Shown piece by piece: positions 20,238-29,192 of a stretch of 64,000 bases of DNA (position 1 is its first letter; every line of letters starts with the position of its first letter). The stretch is taken from the NCBI GenBank assembly GCA_030583665.1, contig CP129469.1:1975043-2039042 (forward strand), in the 5' to 3' direction. Source of the DNA: Candidatus Jettenia sp. AMX2 (GTDB lineage Bacteria; Planctomycetota; Brocadiia; Brocadiales; Brocadiaceae). The notes under the pieces are model-generated. The model was not told the origin of the DNA and did not search any database. It worked only from the letters and a program-made list of their open reading frames with translations. Both the position numbers and the translations under genes were made by a program.

Positions 20238-21440
20238 CTATTCGATAATTTTTGTAACGACGCCAGCTCCGACAGTTTTCCCACCTTCCCTGATGGCGAA
20301 CCGCAGCCCTTCATCCATCGCCACAGCCGTCAGCAACTCAACATTTACCCTTACATTGTCACCAGGCATTACCATCTCTGCTCCCCCCGTTAACGTCACC
20401 ACCCCCGTTACATCCGTTGTCCGGAAATAAAATTGTGGCCTGTAACCACTAAAAAACGGAGTATGCCTGCCTCCTTCCTCCTTCGTCAATACATACGCCT
20501 CTGCCTCGTACTTCTTATGAGGGGTTATACTCCCGGGTTTTGCCAACACCTGGCCACGCTCAATATCATCCTTCTCTACACCCCTTAACAAAACACCAAG
20601 ATTATCCCCAGCCTGACCCTCATCCAGCGTCTTATTGAACATCTCCACCCCCGTCACCACCGTCTTCTTCACCTCAGGCTTTATCCCTACAATCTCCACT
20701 TCATCACCTACCTTAACCTTACCCCGCTCTACCCTGCCGGTTGCAACCGTTCCCCTCCCCTTTATACTAAATACATCCTCCACAGACATAAGAAACGGCT
20801 TGTCTATCTCCCTTACCGGATCAGGTATATATGTGTCTACCGCATCCATCAACTTCAGGACCGGACCACAATTCGGACATGACTCACCACCACAACCACA
20901 CTCACTCGCCTTCAGGGCTGAACCCCTTATTATCGGAATCTCATCCCCGGGAAAATTATACTTGCTCAAGAGTTCCCGGACTTCCATCTCAACCAATTCC
21001 TGCAACTCCGCATCCTCCAGCATATCCACCTTGTTCATAAACACTACTATCCTCGGCACACCTACCTGCCTCGCCAATAGAATATGCTCCCTCGTCTGCG
21101 GCATCGGACCATCAGGCGCACTTACCACCAATATCGCACCATCCATCTGCGCCGCACCCGTTATCATATTCTTCACGTAGTCAGCATGACCCGGACAATC
21201 CACATGCGCATAATGCCTTTTCTGCGTCTCATACTCCACATGCGATATCGCTATCGTTATACCTCGCTCCCTCTCCTCCGGCGCCTTATCTATCGTATCG
21301 TATGCCCGCTCCTTCGCTAACCCCTGCTTCGCCAATGTGTGTGTTATTACCGCCGTTAGTGTCGTCTTCCCATGATCTACATGCCCTATCGTACCCACAT
21401 TCACATGTGGCTTCGTCCGCTTAAATACCTCTTTTGCCAT
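20238..21440 (-). CDS. tuf: Elongation factor Tu, copy 2
   Basis: This gene encodes the same 400 residues as the copy at 4399-5601, including the GHVDHGKT P-loop, NKVD motif and the four-cysteine insertion at residues 181-191. The DNA appears identical from the start codon to just past the stop. Upstream and downstream flanks are unrelated. It is preceded by four tRNA genes and followed by rpmG, the arrangement of E. coli tufB, while copy 1 occupies the tufA (str operon) position. Perfect identity at two sites 16 kb apart points to gene conversion. Confidence 0.98.
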   Translation of the reverse strand: MAKEVFKRTKPHVNVGTIGHVDHGKTTLTAVITHTLAKQGLAKERAYDTIDKAPEERERGITIAISHVEYETQKRHYAHVDCPGHADYVKNMITGAAQMDGAILVVSAPDGPMPQTREHILLARQVGVPRIVVFMNKVDMLEDAELQELVEMEVRELLSKYNFPGDEIPIIRGSALKASECGCGGESCPNCGPVLKLMDAVDTYIPDPVREIDKPFLMSVEDVFSIKGRGTVATGRVERGKVKVGDEVEIVGIKPEVKKTVVTGVEMFNKTLDEGQAGDNLGVLLRGVEKDDIERGQVLAKPGSITPHKKYEAEAYVLTKEEGGRHTPFFSGYRPQFYFRTTDVTGVVTLTGGAEMVMPGDNVRVNVELLTAVAMDEGLRFAIREGGKTVGAGVVTKIIE

Positions 21441-21512
21441 TGATCTTTTGTTCTCCTCTATCTACAACCCAGACCTTAGTAAATTCTTTATCGCACTGTC
21501 ATAAATCTTCTG

Positions 21513-21584
21513 AGCTGCTGATGGGATTTGAACCCATGACCTCGTCCTTACCAAGGACGTGCTCCACCACTGAGCTACAGCAGC
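21513..21584 (-). tRNA. tRNA-Thr (anticodon GGT)
   Basis: The cloverleaf has acceptor GCTGCTG/CAGCAGC, an anticodon stem CGTCC/GGACG around TTGGTAA (anticodon GGT) and the T arm ATGGGTTCAAATCCCAT. CCA is not encoded. It is the last of four tRNAs before tuf copy 2. Confidence 0.97.
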
Positions 21585-21736
21585 TTAAAATGACACAACC
21601 GCTAGAATTATAGTAACTATATACATAGCGGCTGTAAATATTAACTTCTATCCGATAATATTGATTCACATATAATAACACACAAAATACAAATGTCAAA
21701 TATATTCCTTGTATTATTTAAATTATTTAAAAGGAA

Positions 21737-21807
21737 AGCGGGCGATGGGAATCGAACCCACGTGACTAGCTTGGAAGGCTAGGGCTCTACCATTGAGCTA
21801 CGCCCGC
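21737..21807 (-). tRNA. tRNA-Gly (anticodon TCC)
   Basis: The cloverleaf has acceptor GCGGGCG/CGCCCGC, an anticodon stem CTAGC/GCTAG around CTTCCAA (anticodon TCC) and the T arm GTGGGTTCGATTCCCAT. CCA is not encoded. It is the third gene of the tRNA cluster in transcription order. Confidence 0.97.
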
Positions 21808-21850
21808 ACATGGCTTTCAGGCGGATTATCTCTTATCAGCATTAATGTTA

Positions 21851-21936
21851 TGGTGGGTGGAGGAGGATTCGAACCTCCGAAGGCAAACGCCAACAGATTT
21901 ACAGTCTGTCCCCTTTGGCCACTCGGGAATCCACCC
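21851..21936 (-). tRNA. tRNA-Tyr (anticodon GTA), long variable arm, 3' CCA encoded
   Basis: The acceptor is GGGTGGA/TCCACCC, the anticodon stem CAGA/TCTG encloses CTGTAAA (anticodon GTA), and a long variable arm (GGCGTTTGCC) precedes the T arm GGAGGTTCGAATCCTCC. A discriminator A and CCA are encoded at 21851-21854. It is the second tRNA of the cluster. Confidence 0.97.
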
Positions 21937-21964
21937 GTTATATACTTAGATGACACCATTCTGA

Positions 21965-22037
21965 AGCTAGCGATGGGACTCGAACCCACAACCTGCGGTT
22001 TACAAAACCGCTGCTCTGCCAATTGAGCTACGCTAGC
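21965..22037 (-). tRNA. tRNA-Thr (anticodon TGT)
   Basis: The acceptor is GCTAGCG/CGCTAGC, the anticodon stem GCGGT/ACCGC encloses TTTGTAA (anticodon TGT) and the T arm is GTGGGTTCGAGTCCCAT. CCA is not encoded. It is the first tRNA of the cluster. A TATGAT at 22046-22051 just upstream could be a -10 element, but no convincing -35 was found. Confidence 0.96.
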
Positions 22038-22186
22038 GGCGTTTCATCATATCGCAAAATATCGCAAAAAGATAGACTTTTTAATTACATCACTTTCATT
22101 CAAACCCTGACTTTGCTCAGTTTTTCCCAAAACATCATAGTATAATTAAATTTTATAAATTATTCAAATAAAATCTCGTATATATC

Positions 22187-23323
22187 TTAAATATTTGAGA
22201 GATATCCTTCATAATTGCGTTTAACCTCATCCAGATTATCCCCTCCAAACTTCTCCAAAAAAGCCTTTGCTATTTCAAACGCAACCATAGATTCACAAAC
22301 TACCGAAGCAGCTGGAACCGCACATATGTCCGATCTTTCATATGTGGCTGCCACTGGCTCCTTTGTCAGCAAATCAACAGATTGTAAAGGTTTTTTCAAG
22401 GTTGGGATTGGTTTCATATATGCCTTCACCACAATTGGTTCACCATTTGTTATACCGCCCTCTATTCCTCCGGCATTATTTGTTTTTCTGATAAACCCTC
22501 TGGTTGATGAACTGGTTTTTCTGGATTGATCGTAAAAAATCTCGTCATGCACTTCTGAACCGTATTTATCAGATGCATTGCATCCGAGTCCTATCTCGAC
22601 GCCCTTAATTGCCTGTACTGACATAAGAGCATAAGCCAGTCGTGCATCCAACCTTAAATCCCATTGTGTATGACTGCCCAACCCTATTGGCAATCCGTAA
22701 GCTATCACTTCAATAATGCCCCCCAGAGAATCACCCTTCTCCGCCGTTGCTCTTATCTTCTCATTCATCTTCACTTCTATATCGGGGTCTACACAAGATA
22801 GCTGGCTCATTTCACGATTTTTCTTTGCAATATCTCTATCCTGAATTGCAATATCAGAGTTTATACCTCCGATTCCCTTTACATGCCCAAAAACCTCAAT
22901 CTCAAAATGAGAAAGGAATGCCTTCGCTACTGAACCAGCGGCAACTCTTGCGGCTGTTTCTCTGGCACTTGCCCGCTCCAATATATTTCGGACATCTGTC
23001 AAGCCATATTTTATAGCCCCGGCCAAGTCTGCATGGCCTGGGCGGGGCTTGGTAACATCGGGCAGTTCATCTATTTTGTAGTCTTTATTCTTAATAACGA
23101 GACAAATGGGACTACCAATGGTTACATTTTTTCTTATACCGGAAAGTATTTCTACCCGATCTTCTTCGATCAGCATTCTCCCGCCTCTCCCTGTTCCACC
23201 CTGCCTGCGCTTTAGCTCTTTGTTGATAAACACCTCATCGATAAGCATCCCTGCCGGAAACCCTTCAATTATTGCAATAAGACATTTACCGTGCGATTCG
23301 CCTGCTGTTTTGAAATGTAGCAT
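22187..23323 (-). CDS. aroC: Chorismate synthase
   Basis: This enzyme converts 5-enolpyruvylshikimate-3-phosphate to chorismate with reduced FMN, the last step of the shikimate pathway. The 378-residue product has [19 protein letters not shown] at the N-terminus, [14 protein letters not shown] and the signature [20 protein letters not shown] (about 120-140), and [13 protein letters not shown] near residue 290. The length is normal. It is co-directional with the tRNA-tuf cluster and divergent from the LolC/E-type gene. Confidence 0.97.
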   Translation of the reverse strand: MLHFKTAGESHGKCLIAIIEGFPAGMLIDEVFINKELKRRQGGTGRGGRMLIEEDRVEILSGIRKNVTIGSPICLVIKNKDYKIDELPDVTKPRPGHADLAGAIKYGLTDVRNILERASARETAARVAAGSVAKAFLSHFEIEVFGHVKGIGGINSDIAIQDRDIAKKNREMSQLSCVDPDIEVKMNEKIRATAEKGDSLGGIIEVIAYGLPIGLGSHTQWDLRLDARLAYALMSVQAIKGVEIGLGCNASDKYGSEVHDEIFYDQSRKTSSSTRGFIRKTNNAGGIEGGITNGEPIVVKAYMKPIPTLKKPLQSVDLLTKEPVAATYERSDICAVPAASVVCESMVAFEIAKAFLEKFGGDNLDEVKRNYEGYLSNI

Positions 23324-23400
23324 AACGCCCCTGTCTCCAAACGAATAAGTTTCTTTTTATTTCATTGCCTGAAAGAATTTATTTATGTTAGAATCACTGA

Positions 23401-23429
23401 ATTATATAGTCAGGAAAATAAAATAACAA
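23401..23429 (-). promoter_or_regulatory. Probable sigma-70-type promoter for aroC
   Basis: On the minus strand TTGTTA (23424-23429) and TATAAT (23401-23406) are separated by 17 bases, about 75 bases upstream of the aroC ATG. The match to the -10 consensus is perfect. It lies in the divergent intergenic region shared with the gene starting at 23450. Confidence 0.55.
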
Positions 23430-23449
23430 TGTAAAACTTCCAATTGTTT

Positions 23450-24712
23450 ATGTACCAGCTTTTCATTAGTCTACGTTATTTACGAAGCAGAAAAATATCC
23501 TTTTTTGCTGTTGCGGGCGTCGGGGTCGGAGTAATGACTCTCATCGTTGTGTTATCCGTAATGAATGGATTTAACCGGGAACTTCGAAGTAAAATAAGAG
23601 GTACCCTTGCACATATAATTATTTTAAAAGGCGGCATGTACGGACTTGATAATTATCAGGAAGTTATCGAAAAAGTGAAAAGTTTTGAGCACGTTGCAGA
23701 ATGCGCACCCTATGTGGAAGGCCCTGCACTTATCAAAATACGGGGCAGGAAGGAATTTGTTTATTTCAAAGGAATCGATCCTTTTCTGGAAGCACGGGTA
23801 AGTGATTTTGAAACGTATATCGCGCCATTCGGAAATCAGCCCGGCGATTTGTTAAAGACTCATGGTGAAAGGTATACTGCCAGTGCTTTTGGCGGCACCG
23901 AATTGATAAGGACAGGACCCGGGGATCCGATGGATTCCCCTTACAGCTTCGTTCAAAAGGGCGAACAGGTTGTGCTGGTTACCCTGAAAGACTGGGATAA
24001 GATTAGTGTAAAGGCTTTTATCGTTGCCGGAAAGTTTAAGTCGGGAATGTATGATTTTGATAAAAATTATATTTACATCCCTCTTACCGTTGCTCAGGAA
24101 CTCGTCGGTGCAAAAGAAGACGATGCCGTTACCGGCATCAGTGTTAAACTGAATGATTACCGCTATGCAAATGAGGTCAGGGATACCTTACAAACGGCAT
24201 TAGGTTTTGAGTATTTTGTGCAAACCTGGGAAGATGCAAGGAAAACCTTTCTGGTTGCGGTAATGATGGAAAGACGTGTCATGGCGTTTATCCTGTTCTT
24301 CATTATCATCGTTGCCGGATTTAACATCCTGGCAATCCTGACGATGATTGTCCTTGAAAAATCCAAGGATATTGGCATTCTCAAAGCCCTGGGAGCAACC
24401 ACAAAGGGTGTTATGTCCATATTTCTTTTCCATGGATTACTCATCGGATGTATCGGCACCTGCATTGGGGTTGCAGCCGGATTGCTCGTTGTCTTCAGGA
24501 TTAATTGGCTGGAAAATTTTCTTTTCAACGTTTCAGGCTGGAGGCCTTTTCCACCTGAAATATACTATTTTGATAAAATACCTACAGAGGTCAATCACGT
24601 CGGCATCCTGATCATTGCAGGTATGGCCGTTGCGTGCAGCGTAGCATTCAGTTTTTATCCGGCTTTCAGAGCTGCACGGCTTGACCCTGTAGAAACATTG
24701 CGTTATGAATAA
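23450..24712 (+). CDS. LolC/LolE-type ABC transporter permease (lipoprotein release family)
   Basis: The product of about 420 residues has the architecture of LolC/E: an N-terminal membrane segment after YLRSRKISFFAVAGVGVGVM, a large periplasmic domain, and three C-terminal spans (about 270-300, 320-345 and 380-405) ending RAARLDPVETLRYE, the FtsX-family tail. LolC/E with LolD moves lipoproteins out of the inner membrane. No LolD ATPase lies beside it. An ATG at 23450 is preferred over the TTG at 23444; neither has a strong ribosome site. The exact substrate is an inference. Confidence 0.85.
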   Translation: MYQLFISLRYLRSRKISFFAVAGVGVGVMTLIVVLSVMNGFNRELRSKIRGTLAHIIILKGGMYGLDNYQEVIEKVKSFEHVAECAPYVEGPALIKIRGRKEFVYFKGIDPFLEARVSDFETYIAPFGNQPGDLLKTHGERYTASAFGGTELIRTGPGDPMDSPYSFVQKGEQVVLVTLKDWDKISVKAFIVAGKFKSGMYDFDKNYIYIPLTVAQELVGAKEDDAVTGISVKLNDYRYANEVRDTLQTALGFEYFVQTWEDARKTFLVAVMMERRVMAFILFFIIIVAGFNILAILTMIVLEKSKDIGILKALGATTKGVMSIFLFHGLLIGCIGTCIGVAAGLLVVFRINWLENFLFNVSGWRPFPPEIYYFDKIPTEVNHVGILIIAGMAVACSVAFSFYPAFRAARLDPVETLRYE

Positions 24713-24738
24713 TATTCCGTTGCGGTTGCATTATACTA

Positions 24739-24767
24739 TTGACAGGCGGTAAAATTACTGTTAGCAT
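24739..24767 (+). promoter_or_regulatory. Possible promoter upstream of the J-domain gene leader
   Basis: TTGACA (24739-24744) is followed after 17 bases by TAGCAT (24762-24767). A transcript from here would have a leader of roughly 220 bases containing the paired segments at 24821-24944 before the GTG at 24993. The -10 match is only fair. Confidence 0.35.
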
Positions 24768-24820
24768 TATCCCACACATAACATATAGCTTTTCGTTTTT
24801 TATTTTTTTAATAACCATGC

Positions 24821-24944
24821 TGTGAGATGCAACTCACAAAAGGTGTGTCGATGAAGAAGGTTCACCTGGAAGCACACTCTCTCAGGCACGTGATGGCCGG
24901 AAGAGATAATCCTGCCTGCAACGTCAAAGGCAAAACCGTGAGTT
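24821..24944 (+). other. Possible structured leader RNA (unassigned)
   Basis: The region offers competing helices. TGTGAG (24821-24826) pairs with CTCACA (24833-24838) as a local hairpin. AACTCAC (24831-24837) can instead pair with GTGAGTT (24938-24944), closing a domain of about 110 bases that is followed by more Ts. Inside it CAGGCA (24883-24888) pairs with TGCCTG (24913-24918), and AGG-TTCA-CCT makes a small hairpin. No known riboswitch consensus was recognised. An overlapping reading frame (ATG at 24827 or 24850, ending 25039) has no protein-family resemblance that I can see. Function is unknown. Confidence 0.3.
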
Positions 24945-24992
24945 TTTCTGTAGCAGAGAAATCATTTTTCATAACCTATAAGAACTTTTCCC

Positions 24993-25814
24993 GTGGTAAA
25001 TTATTACGATATTCTCGAAGTACATTATGGCGTAAGTAAGGAAGAGATCAGGCGCTCATTCAGGGCGCTTATCAAGAAATATCATCCCGATATTCACAAT
25101 AAAAACAGACGACTTTGGGCTGAATCAAAAACGAAGAGTATTATACAAGCCTACAAAACGCTCTCAAATTCAACCACACGCGAACAATACGACAGATTAT
25201 ATAAGTATCACTCCCAATCTAAAAATGCACAGAAAACCTGCAAAAAAGAAGAGGCCCCTCCGGCCAGCGATCTAAAGACACAAGCACGTATAATACTTGC
25301 AGACCTGCTGGAAAGACCTAAACAGCATGCCGTTAAAAAGTATGAGTGCTTTTTAAAAAATAATAAAAATAAAGATTTTCTCATGCACTTAAATCATCGT
25401 GATTATGTAGATTGTAAATTCTTACTGGGAGAAGCCTATGAAGAATTAGGCGAATATAATACCTCTCTTGAGTTTTATGAATACATTATTGAAAGAGAGA
25501 AGAACAGTCCTTATCGCCAACACTTACTTGCAGATATTAAAGAACGAATCAGAAACATCTATTGTCGTAAATTAGCAAAATCTGCTACGCCCGGAAAAGC
25601 ATTGAATTTTTACAAACGGGTACTTAACCTCGATTTATGCAAAAACCAGAATGCCTTTATTTACAAAAAAATGGCTGAATGCCATATGAAACTCTTTGAA
25701 TATGAAAACGCCTTAAAATGTCTTTCGCTGGCTTTATCACTGAAACCTAATCTTCAAGGTACAAACAAGCTCAGGGAACAACTAAAACGATATATCCCAA
25801 ATCTCATTATCTGA
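24993..25814 (+). CDS. J-domain protein with TPR-like C-terminal region
   Basis: The N-terminal 65 residues are a J domain: MVNYYDILEVHYGVSKEEIR, with the HPD triad at about residues 31-33 (KKYHPDIH). J domains stimulate Hsp70 ATPase. After a linker of about 30 residues, the rest (about 120-270) is helical with tetratricopeptide-like repeats, for example LGEAYEELGEYNTSLEFYEYI and KMAECHMKLFEYENALKCLS. It lacks the zinc-finger and substrate domains of classical DnaJ, so it is a type III J protein of unknown client. The start is a GTG. purC begins three bases after its stop. Confidence 0.85.
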   Translation: MVNYYDILEVHYGVSKEEIRRSFRALIKKYHPDIHNKNRRLWAESKTKSIIQAYKTLSNSTTREQYDRLYKYHSQSKNAQKTCKKEEAPPASDLKTQARIILADLLERPKQHAVKKYECFLKNNKNKDFLMHLNHRDYVDCKFLLGEAYEELGEYNTSLEFYEYIIEREKNSPYRQHLLADIKERIRNIYCRKLAKSATPGKALNFYKRVLNLDLCKNQNAFIYKKMAECHMKLFEYENALKCLSLALSLKPNLQGTNKLREQLKRYIPNLII

Positions 25815-25817
25815 CCA

Positions 25818-26723
25818 ATGCATGAAACGAACGACATCCTTCTTGAAACACATATTCCCGAACTTAAATTATACACTCGTGGCAAGGTACGGGATATTTA
25901 CGCAATCGACAATAATTTATTAATCGTTGCCACGGACCGTGTTTCTGCCTTTGATGTAGTTTTACCGAATGGCATTCCCTGTAAAGGAAAGGTTCTTACG
26001 GGAATTTCTGAATTCTGGTTCCACTACACCTCTGATATTACGGACAATCATCTCATTACCTCCAAAATAGAACTTATGGGGAATGATACCATTATCCGGT
26101 ATAAGAATATCTTACAAGGCCGCTCTGTCCTGGTAAGAAAGGTCAGGGTTTTTCCGGTAGAGTGTGTCGTACGGGGCTATTTAGCAGGTACAGGCTGGAA
26201 AGAATATCAAAAAACCAGGACAATTTGCGGGGTACCATTACCCCCCGGTCTCAGAGAATCTGACAGGCTTCCGGAGCCTGTATTTACTCCATCCACAAAG
26301 GCAAACAGCGGACATGATGAAAATATCACTTTTTCCAGGGTTGTAGATTTAATCGGTAAAAAACAGGCTGATGAACTGAAGGAAAAAAGCATCATACTCT
26401 ATCTTAAGGCCTCTGAATATGCAAAAGAAAAAGGTATTATTATATGTGATACCAAATTTGAATGGGGTATTACAGAGGATAATAAAATAATCCTGGCTGA
26501 TGAGGTGCTGACGCCGGATTCGTCACGTTTTTGGCCGCTTGAAGGCTATAAAGCCGGCAAACCGCAACCCTCTTATGATAAACAATTTATCCGTGATTAC
26601 CTTGAGAGTGTCCATTGGAACAAAAAACCACCTGCTCCAACACTTCCTCCGGAAATTATCCGGAAAACTTCTGAAAAATACCTTACAGTCTATCATATTA
26701 TTACCGGAAAAAGCCTATGGTAA
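25818..26723 (+). CDS. purC: Phosphoribosylaminoimidazole-succinocarboxamide synthase
   Basis: SAICAR synthetase joins aspartate to CAIR using ATP in purine synthesis. The 301-residue product is of the longer bacterial/yeast-like type. It shows YTRGKVRDIYAIDNNLLIVA, TDRVSAFDVVLPNGIPCKGK, SGHDENITF, and DTKFEWGITEDNKIILADEV near the C-terminal third. It starts three bases after the J-domain gene and probably shares its transcript. Confidence 0.96.
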   Translation: MHETNDILLETHIPELKLYTRGKVRDIYAIDNNLLIVATDRVSAFDVVLPNGIPCKGKVLTGISEFWFHYTSDITDNHLITSKIELMGNDTIIRYKNILQGRSVLVRKVRVFPVECVVRGYLAGTGWKEYQKTRTICGVPLPPGLRESDRLPEPVFTPSTKANSGHDENITFSRVVDLIGKKQADELKEKSIILYLKASEYAKEKGIIICDTKFEWGITEDNKIILADEVLTPDSSRFWPLEGYKAGKPQPSYDKQFIRDYLESVHWNKKPPAPTLPPEIIRKTSEKYLTVYHIITGKSLW

Positions 26724-26930
26724 CAAATTGCAGGTACCAGGCACTCGGTAACGCACAAACTTACGCCTCCTTGTCATCATCGCCGGAAAGCCTGAAAAAT
26801 CAGACATTTTTCAAAAATATTTTGCATATTCGCCAGCTTCTGTTTAGCATATTATGCTCATCATGTCTGAGTATCATAATCTGATAATTGGTAAATTTCT
26901 GTAAAAAAACTATCTTGTAAGAGACAGAGT

Positions 26931-27752
26931 ATGTCAGCAAAAACAAACGAGTTAGTCAAATACCTTGGTGTTGCCAGAGAAGCAGCTCTTTTCGCGGGTG
27001 TTATCTTAAAAGAACGCTTCGGAAAGTTATGTCCTTCCATGATTGACGAAAAAGCAAAAAATGATTTTGTTACCGATGTAGACAGGAAATCAGAAAAAAT
27101 TATCAAAGATGTTATAAGGTCACATTTTCATGACCATGACATACTTGCCGAAGAATCACTGCCAGAGAACCGTTCATCGCCTTTTCTGTGGATAATTGAC
27201 CCGCTCGACGGCACTTCCAATTATATACACAGTCTTCCACACTTTGCAATTTCCATTGGCCTTGAGATTGAGGGAGAACTGGCAGTGGGACTCATATATG
27301 AACCTCTGAGGGAAACTATCTACTCTGCAATTAAGGGTGGAGGTTCTTTCAAAAATGGCAGACATATCACTATCTCACACCCAAAAACGCTCAATACTTC
27401 TTTAATCGCAACGGGATTTCCTTTCCGGATAAAGAGTGTTATTGATGCCTATCTCCGGTCCTTCAGGGAAATATTTATGCACGCCTCCGGCATCAGAAGA
27501 TGCGGCTCTGCTTGCCTTGATCTGGCATTTACCGCAGAAGGCATTTTTGGCGGTTTCTATGAATGTGCTTTATCTCCCTGGGATATGGCAGCAGGTGCAC
27601 TGTTAGTCAAAGAAGCCGGCGGTATCGTTACAGACTTTACCGGCGGTAACCAATATTTAGAAGCCGGTACTATCATCGCCGCCAATAAAGGGGTACACCG
27701 GGAGATGCTGAAGATTATTCAGGAAACCCTATGGCAGGCCCATACGTTGTAA
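26931..27752 (+). CDS. Inositol monophosphatase family protein
   Basis: The 273-residue product has the Mg-dependent phosphatase motifs: DFVTDVDRKSE, ILAEES (metal-binding Glu), WIIDPLDGTSNYIH (motif A, about residues 83-96) and SPWDMAAGALLVKEAGG (motif B, near 215-232). The family includes SuhB, inositol-1-phosphatases, fructose-1,6-bisphosphatases and CysQ-like enzymes; the sequence alone does not decide the substrate. It is about 200 bases after purC, with no gene seen between. Confidence 0.9.
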   Translation: MSAKTNELVKYLGVAREAALFAGVILKERFGKLCPSMIDEKAKNDFVTDVDRKSEKIIKDVIRSHFHDHDILAEESLPENRSSPFLWIIDPLDGTSNYIHSLPHFAISIGLEIEGELAVGLIYEPLRETIYSAIKGGGSFKNGRHITISHPKTLNTSLIATGFPFRIKSVIDAYLRSFREIFMHASGIRRCGSACLDLAFTAEGIFGGFYECALSPWDMAAGALLVKEAGGIVTDFTGGNQYLEAGTIIAANKGVHREMLKIIQETLWQAHTL

Positions 27753-27895
27753 GGTATGAACATGGGCAGACAATACCGCAGCAGATGCCGGACAATTTAA
27801 AAACAGGGTTATATACCAGCAGGAAAAGGTTAGCTCCGGTAACACTATAACAATCCGGATACGGATAAATATACTTGCGTTTTAAGGGAGGTTTG

Positions 27896-29119
27896 GTGAT
27901 AAACAAGGACATTTCGAGGCTACGAATTGACAAATCCGGTATGAAATACTCCCGAAGCGCACGGAAAATTCCCTTTTTAACGGTAGCAATTCTCATCTGC
28001 ATTTTAACCGGAGGCGTTGTCTTACACAGGCTGGTCATTGATCCTGTTTTTAGCGTTGAAGTATCAACTGTTTCGCAGCTTTTCCCTTCACAACTGGTTA
28101 CTTTATTAAATGCCAGTGGCTATGTTGTTGCACAACGTAAAGCCTCAGTGGCTTCCAAGATTACCGGACAAATTGAATGGATCGGAGTTGAAGAAGGAAA
28201 TCATATAAAAGAGGGACAAATAATTGCCAGGCTCGAAGGCAAGGATGCAGCTGCTGCCCGTGACCAGGCGGCAGCAAACCTGAATAAAGCAAAATCCAGC
28301 CTGAAAGTGGCAGAGGTTGAAATGAAGAACGCTGAATTACATTTTAACCGCCAGAAAAGGCTTCTTTCCCATGGAATTATATCACAGTCCGAATTTGATG
28401 ATGCAGAGGCACGCTATCAAAAAGCAGTAGTAGATGTAGAAGCTGCAAAATCATCAGTAAACTCTTTCAAGGCTGCACTGCATTCAGCTATGGTTTCTTT
28501 GGATTATACTTATATCCGGGCACCTTTTGATGCCGTTGTATTAACCAAAGATGCCGATGTCGGCGATCTCATTACACCTCTGGGTGCAGCAGCCCAGGCG
28601 AAAGCGGCCGTTGTAACTATTGCAGATATGGATTCCCTGCTGGTAGAAGCCGATGTATCTGAATCACATATACAAAAAGTAACGACAGGCCAGCCATGCG
28701 AAATACAGTTAGATGCCTTTCCTGATGCCCGCTTCCGGGGCAGTGTGCATATGATTGTGCCAACAGCAGACCGCACAAAGGCAACGGTAATGATAAAGGT
28801 TGCATTCCTGGATAAAGATGAACGTATTCTCCCGGAAATGAGCGCCAGGGTCGCATTCCTTGAGAAACCCCTTACCAAAGAAGAACAGAGACCAATGACC
28901 GTAGTAAATGTTAATACTATTGTCAGACAGAACAACAAGACCTTTGTTTTCCTTATAGAGGGTAATCGGGTAAGAAAAACACCGTTTCTGGCAGGTACTC
29001 AGACCGGTGCTATGGTAGAGGTTCTGGAAGGAATCAGGGCAGGGTACAAGGTGGTGGCAAATCCCCCGAAAAGAATAAAAAGCGGATCAAGAATCAGGGA
29101 AAGAACAACAACTTTATAA
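27896..29119 (+). CDS. Periplasmic adaptor subunit (HlyD/MacA-type membrane fusion protein)
   Basis: An N-terminal anchor (about 20-45: FLTVAILICILTGGVVLHRL) is followed by a barrel-sandwich half (ASVASKITGQIEWIGVEEGNHIKEG), a coiled-coil hairpin (about 105-180, rich in Ala/Lys) and the second lipoyl half (YIRAPFDAVVLTKDADVGD), then beta-barrel and membrane-proximal domains. Such adaptors bridge an ABC or RND pump to an outer-membrane channel. The GTG at 27896, just behind GGGAGG, is preferred over the TTG at 27875. It is the first gene of a four-gene export operon. Confidence 0.88.
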   Translation: MINKDISRLRIDKSGMKYSRSARKIPFLTVAILICILTGGVVLHRLVIDPVFSVEVSTVSQLFPSQLVTLLNASGYVVAQRKASVASKITGQIEWIGVEEGNHIKEGQIIARLEGKDAAAARDQAAANLNKAKSSLKVAEVEMKNAELHFNRQKRLLSHGIISQSEFDDAEARYQKAVVDVEAAKSSVNSFKAALHSAMVSLDYTYIRAPFDAVVLTKDADVGDLITPLGAAAQAKAAVVTIADMDSLLVEADVSESHIQKVTTGQPCEIQLDAFPDARFRGSVHMIVPTADRTKATVMIKVAFLDKDERILPEMSARVAFLEKPLTKEEQRPMTVVNVNTIVRQNNKTFVFLIEGNRVRKTPFLAGTQTGAMVEVLEGIRAGYKVVANPPKRIKSGSRIRERTTTL

Positions 29120-29192
29120 GTATCTTCCCAAAATTACTTTGACATTATATTTCTCTTCCGGTTTGTTCGGGCTAGAAAACATCAGACAAGAT

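Noticed and set aside
21499-22026. Short frames on both strands over the tRNA cluster
   Set aside because: They run through perfect tRNA cloverleafs and are not protein-like.
24821-24944. Cyclic di-GMP (GEMM) or other known riboswitch
   Set aside because: The conserved cores of GEMM, TPP, lysine, glycine, cobalamin and fluoride classes were looked for by eye and not found.
24827-25039. A 70-codon frame overlapping the J-domain gene start
   Set aside because: It has no family resemblance and runs 47 bases into the better-supported gene. Kept only as an alternative to the leader RNA idea.
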